64,000 bases of DNA from Parus major (Eukaryota; Chordata; Aves; Passeriformes; Paridae), in NCBI RefSeq assembly GCF_001522545.3, contig NC_031770.1, forward strand, positions 88,423,194-88,487,193. Direction: 5' to 3'. The notes under the pieces are model-generated. The model made no database searches. It was given only the letters and a program-made list of their open reading frames with translations, and had not been told where the DNA came from. The translations under genes and the position numbers were made by a program. Position 1 is the stretch's first letter, and every line of letters begins with the position of its first letter. Below, in pieces: positions 12,801-27,800 of the stretch.

Positions 12801-15800
12801 GTATAAAAATAATAATTAATAATTCATGGAAATGCAGGAAAAAATGTTACAACATTTTTCACAGGTTAAAGAGACAAGAATAGGATGCTTCAAGTAACTA
12901 TACAAACCATATTATGAGATAATGATCCAGATGTGCCTGGGAGCTTTAGTGTTCCCAGGCTCAAAACCAATATAGTTGACACTAAAACTAGTAAATTTCT
13001 CTTTAATATGAATATGGTCCATTTTATTCACAAGTTACTCTTCAGCATATTTTTTTAGTTCACATGCTTCAGGGGGCATTCCCATGAGGCAGACTGCGTG
13101 CAGCAAACCCATTAGGAAGAAAGGAATCAAGTAGTGCTGATATGGGCTGTGTTTGGAGAATCTTAACTAGCACAAAGGTACCTTTGGTAGGAATATTTTA
13201 TTAGTAGGAGTTCCTACTGATAGACTAACACTATGGTTTTACTATGATTATTTCTTTTGAGTAAGTCAGAGAATAGAAATTTCTGACAACACAGCTCAGA
13301 CATCCCTAGGTGCAACCAATTTCTTCTTAATTCATCAAAAATATGTTCTAACCTTGGAAAACAGTAACATAGAAGACCTTGTCATAGCAAACAAGCTTAA
13401 GTCAACTAATGACAAATCAGTTTTGAGTAAATTAGATAGAATGAAGTATGACTGAAAGTCAGTGTCTGAATTCACGTGGGGAAATTCTTTTCTACTAAAT
13501 AATTCTTTATAAAAGCCAGACAGAATAGACAGACATAGATTCCTAATAGTTTCTTATTTTTATCAGTAGAAGAAGTTTTTCCAAGGCCAAGTAGATTGAA
13601 TAACTGTAGAAATAAACAAGTCTTCAGAAATTAAAAACTACAACCAAACCCTAAATCACAATAGAATTCAAGGAATGCACAGGTGAAGTGAAATCTGCCC
13701 AGAAGTTTAAACTGGGAAAAGCCTTACAAAAGATAGTAAAAACAAACAACAGGTTGCTCAGCCATATGGAAAAGAGAATGTATATAAATGAAGCAGCCAA
13801 CCAACATGGATGAAACAGAAATCTAGTACCATTAGGTATAATATGGAAAGTGTGATATCTTTTATATTGTTTATCTTGTGAGACCAAATCTAATCGTGTC
13901 CAGTTCTGGTGTCCAAGTGTAAGAAAGACATGGAACTGTTGGAGCAAGTCCAGGGGAGGGTCAGAAATTGGTAAGAGGACAGTTGATAAGAACACCAGCC
14001 CTATGAAGAGAGGCTGTCAAAGTTGGGGGCTGTTCAGTCTGGAGAAGAGAAGGCTGCATGGAGACCTCACAGAAACCTTCCAATATCTCAAGCAGCCTAA
14101 GGGAAGCCAGAGCAGGACTCTGAGTCAGGAACTGTAGGAAAAGGAGTAATTGGTACAAACTGAAAGAGAAGGGATTTAGGTTAGATATTAGAAGGAAAGT
14201 TTTTACTGTGAGGGTGGTCAGACACTGGAACAGGTTGCTCAGGGAGGTCTTTGATGTCTCAACCCCAGCAGTTCTACATGCCAGGTTGATAAGGCCTTGA
14301 GCAACCTGGTCTAGTGGGAGGTGTCCCTGCCCATGGCAGAGGGGGTTGGAACTAGATGATCTCTAAGGTCCACTGCAATCCCTTAACATTCTATGATCTG
14401 AAAGCTCAAAATCAGTATTTTCTGTGGCTTGCATGTGTACAGGAATGCTGTTACAAAAAGGCCAAAGGTAATGACCGTACAGGTAGTGAAACAGAAGTAA
14501 TGCTGGAGTAGGACACAGAACTCAGGAGAATAACCTGCTCTAACAGGGAAGATCAGAGGATTCATCCCCAAAACTCCTAACAAGCAGATACCAGATTTCA
14601 ATTTCAGGAGCACAGATCACTGTTTGAATCTCTACCACTTTACGTTAACAGTATTAATTGCTCTGCTTTCATCAGCTAACTGGAAAATCTATTTCTAAGA
14701 GGAAAAAAAAAAGTGACCTAGGCATCAAGAGGCCTTTCTGTCCAACATGAGCAGCATGACAACTCCCAGCTTTCAGAATATCCTTGATTATCTTTTATGG
14801 GAAGAAATAATAAAAAACACTTAACAAGGAAGTGCAGTGCAGTAGTGTTTACCAAATGTAAAACATACCTGACCTACAAATCTGGTAAGATGATGCCTGT
14901 GTTTCAGGCCATAAGTATTTTGAAAGTATCCCTTATCTACACTTTACATTTCTTCTTCTTTCATTGAAGAAATCAATGTACCACAGACAAAATAATAGTA
15001 AAGACAGATACAGGGAAAACCCATAGAAAAAGCATGAGGTGGACACACAGTTGGTTCAGAAACAGTCAGTTAAGCAAAAGTATCAACTTAAAGGGATGCT
15101 ACTTGTAGACTTGGCAAAGTGGTATGATCTTTAAGGTCCCTTTCAACCCAAACCAATCCATCATTTTATGAAGCACGTGACAATGTGAGTTTCATCAGTC
15201 ACTGGTATCTTCAAGATGGGACATATACCTATTGTTGTACAGGATGACCAGGACCATCCTTTACAGAACAAACCAGAGACAGAACAAAATTAATAGTCTA
15301 AGAGTGCAAAATCATGCCTTCTGTAACTAGAAATACAAACCAAAATAAAAAATCCCAGCCTTATGAGAAGGACTTAGGAGTTAATATAATCTCTGAGTAT
15401 TATGTTCTGGTAATGATGAAAATATGATACAGCTTAAGTAAGCTCATGAGGGAAGCCAGAAAGACTCATAAACAGTTCCACAATCCTGGAACTATTCTAC
15501 AAGGAATAGTAAGAGCAGCGGAGGTTTAGACAGAGTTTGCTAAGTTCAAGAACATTTCTGTTACACAGTGCCTGTGACACTGCAACTTTAGAAGCCTAGC
15601 ACTACTTGCTCTTGTTCTTCATTCTCTCAGATTCAAGGAATCTCTGCTCAAGTACATGTGTAGACTTGTTAATCTTACCTTTAATTTAGTTCAAACAGTT
15701 TTTACCTTGAAAACCCCAGATAAATGTCCCTTGGTTCAGGTTAGCTGGCAGCTGTGTGAAAAAGCTTCCCCAGTTGTCCAGATCCACCAACACAATGTGA

Positions 15801-18800
15801 GTCATAGTACTTAGATAGTCCAGATCAGGAAGTTCACCATCTTCAATGGGATAAAAAGGATACATTTAAAATTCATGTGACTTTCTGGTCAACCAATTGC
15901 TTTTGAAAATTCTTGTAGTCACATATATAAATGAAAAGTTACAAAATGAAAAGTTACCAAACATGATGCTATTTGGTGAATGCATATATTTTTAAATCAA
16001 CTGAATTAGCACTTAATAATGCATAGATTAAAGAAAAGGGTGAAACTTGGCAATATGATGGTGCAAACCTGGATAGTTTTGTGGTAAGCACAAAAAGCTG
16101 TCATCCCGCACCAAGACATTTATTTAATATCCAGCTGTGTGATTTAATAACCACCCCTGACTATGCCAAGTCTCTGTAACATTCAACTGCTTGCATGCAT
16201 AAAAGCACATGAAATGTTTAGATATGCACTTTTTGCTGCACTTCTAACATAACATAACTTCTAACATATGTCAACCTCTTAATCAAAAGCATTAAGACAC
16301 CACTAGTAATCAAGAAACACTTCCAATTTCTGAACACAAGGTACACCTTCAGCATCCTCGATGTCATTCTTAAAAGTGATAAGGAACTTGAAAAAAATTG
16401 CATGCTTGAGGGAAAAAAAACCAAGTCATACTGGGAATATAAATTCTCAGCTGATACTGCTTTTTGGCAAGCTAGGAAAGCTGAGATGATGGTGATATAA
16501 CAGCACTGCCCACACAGAAAGCACTAACAGGCTCATAAATATTTATATATATAAAGAAGGCAAGTTTCTTTTTGAATGTGTATGATAAATCACTTTTACA
16601 CTTCTAGGCATTACATCCCTAATTGGGGTATCCTTGATGGTCCTCTTCCTTTTAGTACCAAATTATGCTCCAAACTAATTTGAAAATCAAATGTTTCGGT
16701 CTCAGGATTCTCACATCTGCCTTTTTGTTTGTTTTTCTCCCCAAGACTTGGTACACATAGCGTATAAAAATAAATTGTGGAGTCTGAGTTTTGGAAATTC
16801 AAGTACTGAGAATTCAGTGTTTGAGAAATAACAAGTACTAAATTCTAAGCTCATTTATAGACTGGATGTAACCAAATGGTATGTGACATGTACTGACAAT
16901 GAAACAGAGTGTGTTAAGGACAGCAATACTTTTCTAATGTTGAAACAAATTTTCTACATACTTTCACTACATTCTTCAGACTGTTCTGAGTCCTCATTTT
17001 TTCTTTTCTTTCCCTCTATTGCGCCCTGCAGAGGAGAAAACTGTGGTCTCTCCTGAGTTTTGGATGGAGATGCTTGAAGTTGTTGCCTGTGAGGTTTTCT
17101 GACCACACAAGCCCCACTTGCTGAAAACTTGAATACTGTGTCTTCTGACTCTGATGCAAGACTTGATAGATCAGGTTTCTGCAAGAAGCAGTGTTTCATG
17201 TGATAGTGCTGATGTGCGCTTTGAAGATCATCAAAGTTTTTGTTGCATGCAGCACATCTAACAACGTACATATCTCCCTTAGGTTTTACTGACGTGTGAC
17301 TCTTGAGATGACTGTTCAAATCAACAATATTCTGTGCTGTTGCAGAACACAAGCAGCATCGAAACCATAAGTTTCCTTTCTGCAGCATGACTTTCTGACA
17401 ATTCTCATAATCATTCCTCCTGTTTATTTTGGAGATGTAACTTGTCCGGCAACCACAGGTTAAACGGTCTCCTTGTTCAACTGGAAGGAAATCCTCTTGT
17501 TTTTTTATTGACGGTTCCATCTGCTCAGGCACAAATGTATAGTCCATGCTATGAAGGGCCTTGTAATGGATTAGAAATTCTTCCTCTGTGTTGAAGAAGA
17601 GATCACCACAAAGGCCACAGAAGTATTTAGTCTGTATCTCCTCATTATGATGCTCTTGGAAGTGCCGCTGTAGTGTTCCTACTTTCCGAAAGTGATTTCT
17701 ACATAAGCCGCATGAGTACCTGTGAAATGCATGGCTTTCTAAGGACATGCAATGCTGTTTAACACTCTCTTCAGACTCAAACATCTCCTCACAAATGCGG
17801 CACTGCCATTTTCCCACAACAGGAGCACTCTCAGGGGAGAGCTCCACAGGGTCAGAAATGCAGTCTTTATCTTCATCTGCAGAAATGCTCACTGCATAAG
17901 AAACAGATGGCATAGGCTCATCTTCTACAGCTTCTTGCTCATAATAGTAACTATGTCCACCATGAAATTCAGTTATGTGTCCCATAATATCCTCTTCTCT
18001 AAGATCTACAGAGCATGCTCTGCACCAGAGAAGAAAATTAGTTAAGTGTGCTCCTCCATGGAATCGACTCATATGCAGGCGGATAATGCTTGAATTTTCA
18101 GCCAGCTTTCCACACACAGCACACTTGTGACAGATCCTATTTGCTGATAAAATGTGCTTTTCTACTGACTCTTCTGTAAAAAACTTTTGAAGGCATTCAC
18201 AAAACCAAGCTTTTACTTTGCAAGCACTACCTTGCCTTTGGTTTGCAACTTCATCTTCATTTTTGTCTTTTAAATTACTCTTCCGTTTTGAAGTAGACCC
18301 CGTTTCACTGGAGGACTCATCTGGACTCAAATGTCTTTTAAGCAGTGGTCTTGACCGTTCCACAGTGTAGCAGAAATGAGACTGATTTTTATGTTTTCCA
18401 TTGACATGGCAGAACATCAAGATGGACTCTTCCAGTGTAGTAAAACCTCTAATGTTATGCTGAGTGCTTTGTTTGTGTTGGGTCATCTGATTCTTATCAG
18501 CAAACAGTTCATCGCAGTTCTCACAGTAACCTTTCCTTTTAAATATCTCTGCAACTTGGGAGATGCTTTTCTTTGACAGTGCCATGGGCCCAGAATTATA
18601 ACAACGTGTTCTAGAATGGATTAAAAAAATACAGAGGTTATATCACAACCTGGAACATTTTTAAACTTTCAGATGTACTCGATGTATTACCAAGTAGCTA
18701 CAGGATAAGTGCACAGTAATGGTGTCCTCTATGTACTTTAACCCACCTACCAGCTTGTCAGTAAAACCATACAATGTATATTTAGTCTCTGAACTTTGAA

Positions 18801-21800
18801 GAGAATTAGGTGCTAATTTCCAAAGCTAGCATGTGGATTGATGCTTATGTTTTTGACCATGAATTTTCAAAATCAAATGCTGTCAACTCAGAATTAGCAG
18901 AACAGAGAACAGCTTTTGTTGTTCTGTTACAGAAAATACAAAAAGCATCCTGACATTGATCAGCTTTCTGCAGTGTGCAGTACAGTTAAGGGGGCAGGCT
19001 TTTGATTGCTTATTCAGATGGTCCTAGCTTTCCTGAACTCCACTAGTACCACTAAAGCATATCTGCATACATGTCACTGATCTATAGATGATCACACTTT
19101 AAAGACAGCTGACTTTCACAAACCTGAAATGAGCCGTTAATTCCATATGTGAGCGCAGTATCTTGAAGCAGGACATACACTTCACTTGGAAGGGGACCTC
19201 TTTGCACAGAGATATCAAGAGGTTCTTTGCAAAGGTTGGAAAAGGTAGCGGATGGCCAGACTTCAATGCATCTATAAAACAGAAGGGTACAAAGTGCAAC
19301 CACACATTAGAGTTTTTCCATAGAATTTCAGCTCTCTGATGACATCACTGTTTACAAGTGCTATTGTTACTGGTTTGTCACAGGGTTGAGAATGCAAGTT
19401 AACAAATATAAACTGAGCTACAGTAACGGTGCAATGGAAGCTGTAACTAAGTCCTTAATTTTTTAAACTTCCGTAACTATCTTACACCTGAATCTGTTTG
19501 AGTCTTGCTTTTTCATACGCAGTCACTGACCTTACTTCCCTTTTCTTTCTTCTACAATGCCAGGTCAATATCTCTCTTAGAAAGGTTCTTACCATCTTAA
19601 CATCATCTCCTCCACCTACCACCAGCTCTCTACACTTACTACATAAAATTTTGTTTTAAGCCATAGAGTATTTTTTTTTTTAAAAAACACAATTTATTTA
19701 ATAAGTTGCCACAAACTCTGACCATCTCTTTCTCTCTTTCCCATCCTTAATGTTAATTCTTAAATTTTAGATACAGGACTTCCTGTTGTTCTGAGTATAT
19801 ACTCCACAGGTAACTTCTGGTACCAGAATAAGAAAATTCTACTTAAAAGAGAATGGAAAATGGTTTCTAGGTTATATATTATTCATGCTCTGCACCTTAG
19901 CAGGCAAATTCTCCTTGATTTTTATGTTTTAGTACGATGTGATGATCAGCAGGCAGTAATTTGAGGTTCTGCCCTTCAGCTAACTTCACTGGCAGATCTC
20001 AGGCCATGCTGATAATTGTTAATCATGAAGCCTTACTAATGTGAAGTAGAAAACAGAGCACTCAATTTTTTGTTCTGAGTTAAGCATTCTCCATCTCTAA
20101 ACGAGAAAACACTAACTTGTACTTTTAATCTTTTCAAGGCAATAGCTCACCAGTAATCTTTTTTAAAACCTAGGACCTAAAAGCATCTGCAGTCATCACA
20201 TTCAGAATTAATAACCTAATTGAGAATAGAAGTCCATTAGAGTGACAATGCATAAGGGAAAGTATAACCATGCATGACTGTCATTTCACAATATGAAGGC
20301 AGCAGGACTGACTCAACCTGCAGGGGATTCCTTCAAAGCTTGCCTTTTCTGTACATTTCCTGCAGCCACTCTAGGGAATGGCAGAAGTTGAAGATACACT
20401 TATAAAGATGAGAAATAACTGCATGAACCTGTGCGGCCATGTAGGCTTATCCAGAGAGTTAAAATGTCTAAAATATGGCAACTTGGCAGTTTAGCTAACA
20501 TTAAGGCATAAGTAAATGCCTTAATGCCTACTGCTTATGTCAAAAAGTAAGTACAGCTATGTTGGGCAATTAACCCTGTTTACAGTACCATGCTCAGACA
20601 GATCTTTCCTCTGGACTTTATTAAGCATGGTTCAGGATGTTGCAAGATCACAACATAACAGTATCTGAGCCTCCAACAGGCATGTAGTTTGTGCAAGCCA
20701 TCAGAACGGCAGCAATGTTCCAGCTAAGCACTCTACATTTGCAATTATACAGAGAAGACATTTTCCAAAGTCTTTACCATCAGGAATGCCAAGGACACCA
20801 ACAAGAAAAATAGCCTCCAAGCACACTACAGCAGAATAAGAGGAAGGAATTCAACAGCCACTCTGACTGAAATTGAAAAGGTAATTTATGTGTTTTGCTC
20901 TGAGTCTCTATCAACATGCTAAATGTAAACTTATTCAGGAAGGTAGCTGCATGGCGTCACTGGAGGCTGAGAAGCTTATATGAGAGACTCAACAGCATCT
21001 TATTACAACAAGTGTGATAGAGGAATCATTTCTACACAAAAATATGAATTTCAAAGTATCACATTTAAGATCTTAAAAGAAAAACAAGAATTCATTAATA
21101 ACAAACTTAAAATCTTAAGCTTTTTTTATGCAACAGAAAAATGTAAGTCACTTTCTATCTTATGAATGAATTATCAGAAAAAATATAAGCAGTACACTTA
21201 GTAGCAACGTACCACTCAGTTCAGAAACCTGGAGGAAGTGGTTCTCTTGCGACATATGCTGCACACATTCATCTCTTTTGGTGAAAAGGAGGAAGCAGTT
21301 TGGGCATGCAAAACACTGAATATGCTGTGCAGGAATACCTTTTTTATGCCCATCATTTTTATTTAGCTGGAAGAGAAAATTATCTATTTAGGAAAAAAAC
21401 TTAAGTCAAGAAACTAGTCCCAGTTCTCATATCCTCCCATTCCTCTCTCTCTCATTTCTTTGGTAATATTTTCATTTTTAGGTTTTCAGCTAACACATAT
21501 ACATTTATCTACAGCCTACCCTCTGCTCACAAGACACAAAGAACTGGCCAAAGAACCCCTGTCAAACCCAGTTACTCATCCACCCTAACTACACCATCAA
21601 CTTCTCCACCCTCTTCTTGCATCACTGAGATCAAGCACCTTCCCTGGGACTATGGGTTCCAGCAATTCTTAGCCATTCCATTTACCCAAGCTCTCAGAAA
21701 AAGCTCCCTCTGTCAATAAAGCAGCTGTTTTACCTCATGTCAGCTCTTCTCTAACCTCTTGCTAACCTCTAACTCCCCAAAATGCTGCTCCTCAGAGTGG

Positions 21801-24800
21801 CCCCCAAAGGTCTGTGACTTTTGTAGAAGTGAACTCCTTCCATCCACTTTGCCTTCTACATCAACGTCAGAGCTCTGCCTTCAGATCAAAAATCCTTTAG
21901 TTCTTCTGATATTTTTACTTGCTTCTTTCTACATCACCCCAAGAATCTTTATTATATGCTCAGAGCTTTGACTAGGATTATCTCCTCAACCTTATGCACC
22001 AAAATAATCCCAAGAGACACTCACTGCCTCTCCCCAACCTCGGCTGCTACTCTTGCTAATGTCCCTGAGCACCTCAGAGGCATACAACTTTGAAGCAATG
22101 GAAAAAGAGCAGGGACACACTATGATGCAGCCTTTCAGTTTGTCAGGTATGACTGTATATCAAGAGTTATTACTACAAGCAAAATTTAGCCTTATTTTCA
22201 GAAAGTCTAACACTTCCCAAATTTAATGCAGCTTCTGGAGACTAAGTGAGAATATTTGTTATCAAAACACCCATTTTTGAAAATGCTATTCATTATCCAA
22301 TTCAACACCAGACTGCTTAAATAAAACGCCCATCTCCTTTCTGCTGCTTCTCTTCACTATCACTTATTTCACCCTAACTTCCTACCTTTACCTTTCACAG
22401 TTTTGGAAATGCAAAAAAAAAAAAAAGGGAACACCTATCAACAACACCAGGAGGTTCAAGACAGAACTACAGTCACCTTGAAAGCATACCAAAAAGTACA
22501 ACCTAATGGTCACATCTAAGGGAAAACTGTCAGGCTACACCTGGTGTTTGAAACACAGCAGAATCAGATAAAACTATCTTGAAGAGTAGAAGAGAGGAGA
22601 GAAAAAGAGGGTTAAAGAAAAAACAAAACAAAAAACGCCACCAAAATTCAAAACATGATTTTAAGTTTTAAACCCTCTACTACATTCAATCAGATGAGTT
22701 ATTTATCCTTATGCTCTTGCCTTAGATAAAAGATGATCATTGTACTGCTGAGAGGTTGAAAATCTTTCGCAGCATATCACACAGGCAAGAGCATTATGTG
22801 GGGGTCCATGTAATGTGACTGTTGGATCACAAGGAGAATGATCAAACCTGAAAAACAAGAAATAATTAGCAAACTAGCCCCCTCTAAATAGTCAAATAGT
22901 GCTTTTTTTAAATGGGAAAAATTCTGTCCTTTGAAGCTATCAGACAAAACCCCCCTATCTAACCAACCTAAATTATAAAAATTCCTTAATTCCCCTGTCG
23001 TGGAATGTGTCAGTTCAAGTGTCCTGTACAGAGATGATTTTCCTGCAGCTTACATGTTAAAATGGCCACTCTGGAGAGAAAGCATACTGCTTTTAAGAGA
23101 ACTAACAAAATCTTAATTTCCTACATAGACATTTCTATAATTTATTTGTTTTTATCTCCCTGTACTAGTTCTGGTTGGGATGGAGTTAATTTTTTCTAGC
23201 AGCTTATATGGTTGTTGTATTTTGGATTTATGAACAACAGTGTTGCTGGAACAGGCATGTTTTAGAGCAGTGTCAAGGTCATCTCTGTTTTTCAGACTGT
23301 CCCACCAGCAAGATGTTGGGAGACACAGCTGGGACAGCTGACTTCAAATGGCCAAACAGACATCCCACAGCATAAGACATCATGCTCAGCAATAAAAGTT
23401 GGGTGGAGGAGGAAGGGGAGATAGTTGGGAAGAAAAATGAAAAATGCCATCACTCCAAGCTCATATGTGATAGAGCTCTGCCTGTCAATTCCTTACTTTG
23501 CTTTGCATGTGTGTGCAGCCTTTTCTTTACTAATTTAATTGTTTTTACCTCAGCCCAGAGTTTTCTCACTTTTACTCTGTATCCTACTAGGGTGAGTGAG
23601 TGAGTGAGTGAGTGAGTGAGTGAGTGAGTGAGTGAGTGAGTGAGTGAGTGAGTGAGTGAGAGAGGCTGAGCTGCCTGTGAGGGGCTGAGCTGCCTATGTG
23701 GGTTAACCCATGATACTCCCCTCAACTTCTCACCATCCTGCCTATGGACACATTCACTAGTTAAAAGGCAGTATCTGCTGGAATTGAACACAGACACACT
23801 GAGCACTGACTAGCAAGATCATCAATGAACACACAGCCTGTAGCTTTTGTTTCTCTTCCCTACATTAGGGGTTTTTTTTATCTTATCATCAACTTACAAG
23901 TTGATGGTAAGTTAGCCTTTTAGTTTATTTCAAGATTGGATGAAGATACAACTAAACTGGAGTACAGAAATCTTACTTCTCAAAAAAATTCAGACATTAA
24001 AAAGCACTCAACAAGTGAAAAACAACAGTTCTGAATGAAAAAAACAAAACCCACACACACCAAGTAAAAAACTAAACCAAGCCAACCAAAAAAACCCCCA
24101 TCCATAGAGTCTGTATGGATGAAGCTCATCCATACAAATTGTAACATTTTAATTGGCTGTCAAAGTGGAGCTTTGTCAGTACAGGCAGCTTAAAGCAGAC
24201 TTGATGCTGATGCCTCAACTTAGAGTATATTCTTTTATTATTATTATTCCTTGCACTGAACTCTTGCAATGTATCTCCTTACCTTTGAAGGTGACCTAGA
24301 AGAAGATGTACATTATCAAATCGTCTGTTGCAATGCATCACAGGACAGTATTTGGGTCTGCTGTTGACTTGAGCCTGACCTGTTCTCTTATAAACACCCC
24401 TTTTTCCACCGTTAACAGAGCCTGGTTTCAGACCTGAGTTACAAAACAAAGTACTTAACCAGAAGCTGAATTACAGAGACTTAAGAAAACAACACACATG
24501 CCCTAAAACATTCCAGAATCAAACTGCAGTGATTCTTAACAGCAAACTAACAATCCACTCACTGTCCTTCAATCCTACTACACTAAGTCTGCTCTGTCAC
24601 TGTCTCTTCAATTCCCAGTAGTGTAACTTTTGAAACAGTTTGATACCTTTCCTCCAGGTCCTCCAGCCAGTATTTTAAATTCATTAAACATTGAGATGTT
24701 ACTCTTACTTATACATTCCTAAGCAACAGTTCAACAGTAATATTTTTTCTTCCTAGCAACTTTGCTTATAAAAATAACTAACATTGCCTTACTGGTTTTT

Positions 24801-27800
24801 AGACTTCTTATCTTAAATTTTCTACATAGCAATGCATTACAAGAATAGTTTTCATGGAAATAAATGTTTAGGTACTTTCAAATTATATGCTCTAGCAAAA
24901 TTAATATTGTAGGATTTGGTTATGCATAAGGCTCCTGCAAGCTCAACACAATTTTCATATGTTCTACTCTGTGATGCAGGATTTAGCAACCATCACTCAA
25001 ATTATTTTTCTATTCTTACCTGGCATTTTTAACCACTGGTCCACACATAACCTTGCAGCTTCTGTATCACTGTGTTCCCGAATAAATTCTAATTCTTGCA
25101 ACCCATGAGCATACAGGGAATCAACTTTCTCCTATGGGAAAAAACATACCAGACAATGTTGTGATCAAATTTTTTAAAAAAAAAGATTAAGTATGTATCT
25201 CAAAACTCACATAAGGGCTCCTAAAAAACACAACCACAAAAAGCTGAGTGAGGGGAAAAAAATCTTACAACTTAACTGACTTCTATTTAACACAATAAAA
25301 ATGTAACGTAATAGAAAAAAAAAAAGAAAGAAAAAGGAGTTTTTACTTTGAAGACTAAATTTAAGTCTGCAGTTTGCATTACCTGATGAAGAGTGAAGAG
25401 CCAAGCAGGAGCATATGCATCTTTAACAAAAGGGTATTTTAGCCTTCATTCTCAAGCCACTTTAAAATCTACACAGTTATTTACAGCTGAAAAACCATAT
25501 ATGGAAACATAAACAGATTGCCAAATTCAAAGCGGAAGAGACAGAAGTGGGATGGATGTCGGCCTCCAGACCTCAAGGCATCCCTGGACTATATGTAATC
25601 TAGCCTTTTACTGTTGTACTACAGTTGCACAGTCTACCATAGACGGTAACAAGTTCTAACTATAGTAGAATTATGTCATTTTAAAAACCATTAACAGTGT
25701 TGAGAAAATCAGGCTGGGAAGTCAGCACGTTTTGCCAACTCTGGAGTTACATTTGTCCCTGCTCAATTCCATTAAGTTCTTGCACTCCCATTCCTTCAGG
25801 ATGTCCAGCTCCCACTGAGAGCAGTCCTACCATTAAGCCCACTGACTGTATCTCCCAGTTTGTAATAAAAGTAAAAAGTACATTCTTTTCAAATGGCTGC
25901 CAAGTGCAACTAATAGAACTCAACTTTAAAATTACACCTTAAACACTAAAAATTTTATCCCATTATGAAATACTACCTGATACAGATTTAATGTGGCAAA
26001 CAGCTTCCCAAAAATCTCAGACAAAAGCAGGTAAATAGCAAGGCTTGCTGCATGGTGGCTTGTGATAACTGTTATTTTTCAATTAACTGAAATATCAGAA
26101 TATCAGAATAATTGATACTAAGGTACCTCTGCTATATATACAAACAAGAGAACAAGTTTTTGCCATTAGTTTTCATTAATTTCATTCCTCCCCCCTTAGG
26201 AGCTACAATAAGACTAGTAAACTGATTAGTTAAAAGCTGATGCCTTAAGTCCTTAAGGCATCAAAGCCACTGAAAAGACAAAGTCCATGTCCATGCTGTG
26301 TTTCACACAATGCCCCAGAAGCAGAAGTCAAGTTGCTAATTCCAGGTATTCCTAACAAATTTTTTCATTTACTTAGTAGTGAAAATAAAGACACTTGTGA
26401 CTACAAGTCCTTTTTTATGCAATTCTTCCAAAATACCTTAAAAGCTTTATTTTTCTCTTCTTTTTGTTGTTTCTCTACTTCAACATGGCGTGCCAGACGA
26501 TCCAGGGTTGATGTAACTCGTTCCTTCTGATAGTCAACGTGATCCTTACGCTTAGTGTTTCTCTACAATTGGAAAGTTAAACTCTTATTTGGTGATTGTT
26601 ATGAACAAGACTAATAATAATTATGAACATAATTATTATTTTGTTATGAACAAACACTAATACAGTGAAAAGTGACACCCAAGCACTGTGACATAATTCA
26701 ATAGAGATACTTTTATCCTAAGTTCCATGATCTACCTTGCAGCTTTCTCTTCCTTTTTACCAGCATCTGCAACTTCTGTTAAAAAACAACCTTCCCCTCC
26801 ACATATTCAAGGCAATTCACCATAAACATTAGCCTCACCATGCAGTTTGTGCTGAGTGTGAACATGCATGATTGTGCTGAGTGTCCCAGAAGTCTCCAAC
26901 AAATGAAAAGCAAGTACTTCTAAGTAAACAAAATCCCTCCTGACTTCAAAAAGTCAACACGCAGCCCATCTAAAAAACCTGAAAACTGCTATCATTCTTG
27001 CTCTAACACTGCCCACTATCTTCAAAAAGGCAGAATATGAGCTTTTTCTAGCCTAAGGGATACGCCCCATACTGTAGTTTCCTCTTCTTACAGTCATTTC
27101 TAGAAATGATCCCTGTAATGTCAGCCTGTCCATGTAGAGAAGATCACCTTTCCTTAAGAATCACGTTTATTACAAACATCCTCTGCTGCAACACAGAAAA
27201 AGAAAAAAGCCTAAAGATAGTCACTGCTGCCAAAACCAGCTCTAGTAGGGTCTATCGTCCCCTTCAGAGGCCTTGCAGAGCAGGCAGGCTAAGTTTGGGG
27301 GATAGATAAACTAATGAGCCTGCTTCTGGCTCGTACATTCTTAGAATGGATTATGAAGGATTAGGCTAAGACCAGACTGTCACTGGAACAAGGTCATTCA
27401 ACCCATAAATTGTTCCTAAAAAGTTATTTTAGAGAGAAAAGGCCTGCTAGTAGACCAGATATGTTTTCAAGCTAGAAACTGGACACCCTGACTTCTGAGG
27501 CTGCATGCAAAGTGACATTTTATTTCCACACATTTGTTAAGATGACTGAAAGACAAATAAAAGTACTGAGTGATTTCAAGACAGAAAAAAGTACCTCTGG
27601 AAAAAATGGAATACTGGTATTCTTCCTTTTCATTCAACAGCAAGTAGAAAAATCAAAATATTTCAATACTGGTTATTTTGTACTTGTGAGAAATATATCT
27701 AACAAGGCTTTTGTGAAGAATAACTGATCGGAAAAAATACAGAAGACCAATTATTTTATTCAACCAAGATGTCTCCAAATACATTCCAACATACTCACAT

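Larger units (their letters stand above)
10076..27798 (-). other. ZNF451: ZNF451 central introns
   Basis: Between exons 12 and 2 the introns are AT-rich. They contain CR1 pieces (10.5, 13.9-14.4, 15.1 kb), a solo LTR (23.2-23.7 kb), short A/T runs, and two perfect inverted repeats (20,500-20,525 and 26,238-26,263). No ORF outside the ZNF451 exons resembles a gene. Confidence 0.6.

Noticed and set aside
17752..18576. Plus-strand ORFs of 66 and 97 codons within the large ZNF451 exon
   Set aside because: Antisense shadows of the conserved zinc-finger coding sequence.
23450..23806. Minus-strand ORF with repeated SLTH residues
   Set aside because: Produced entirely by the TGAG microsatellite within the solo LTR.
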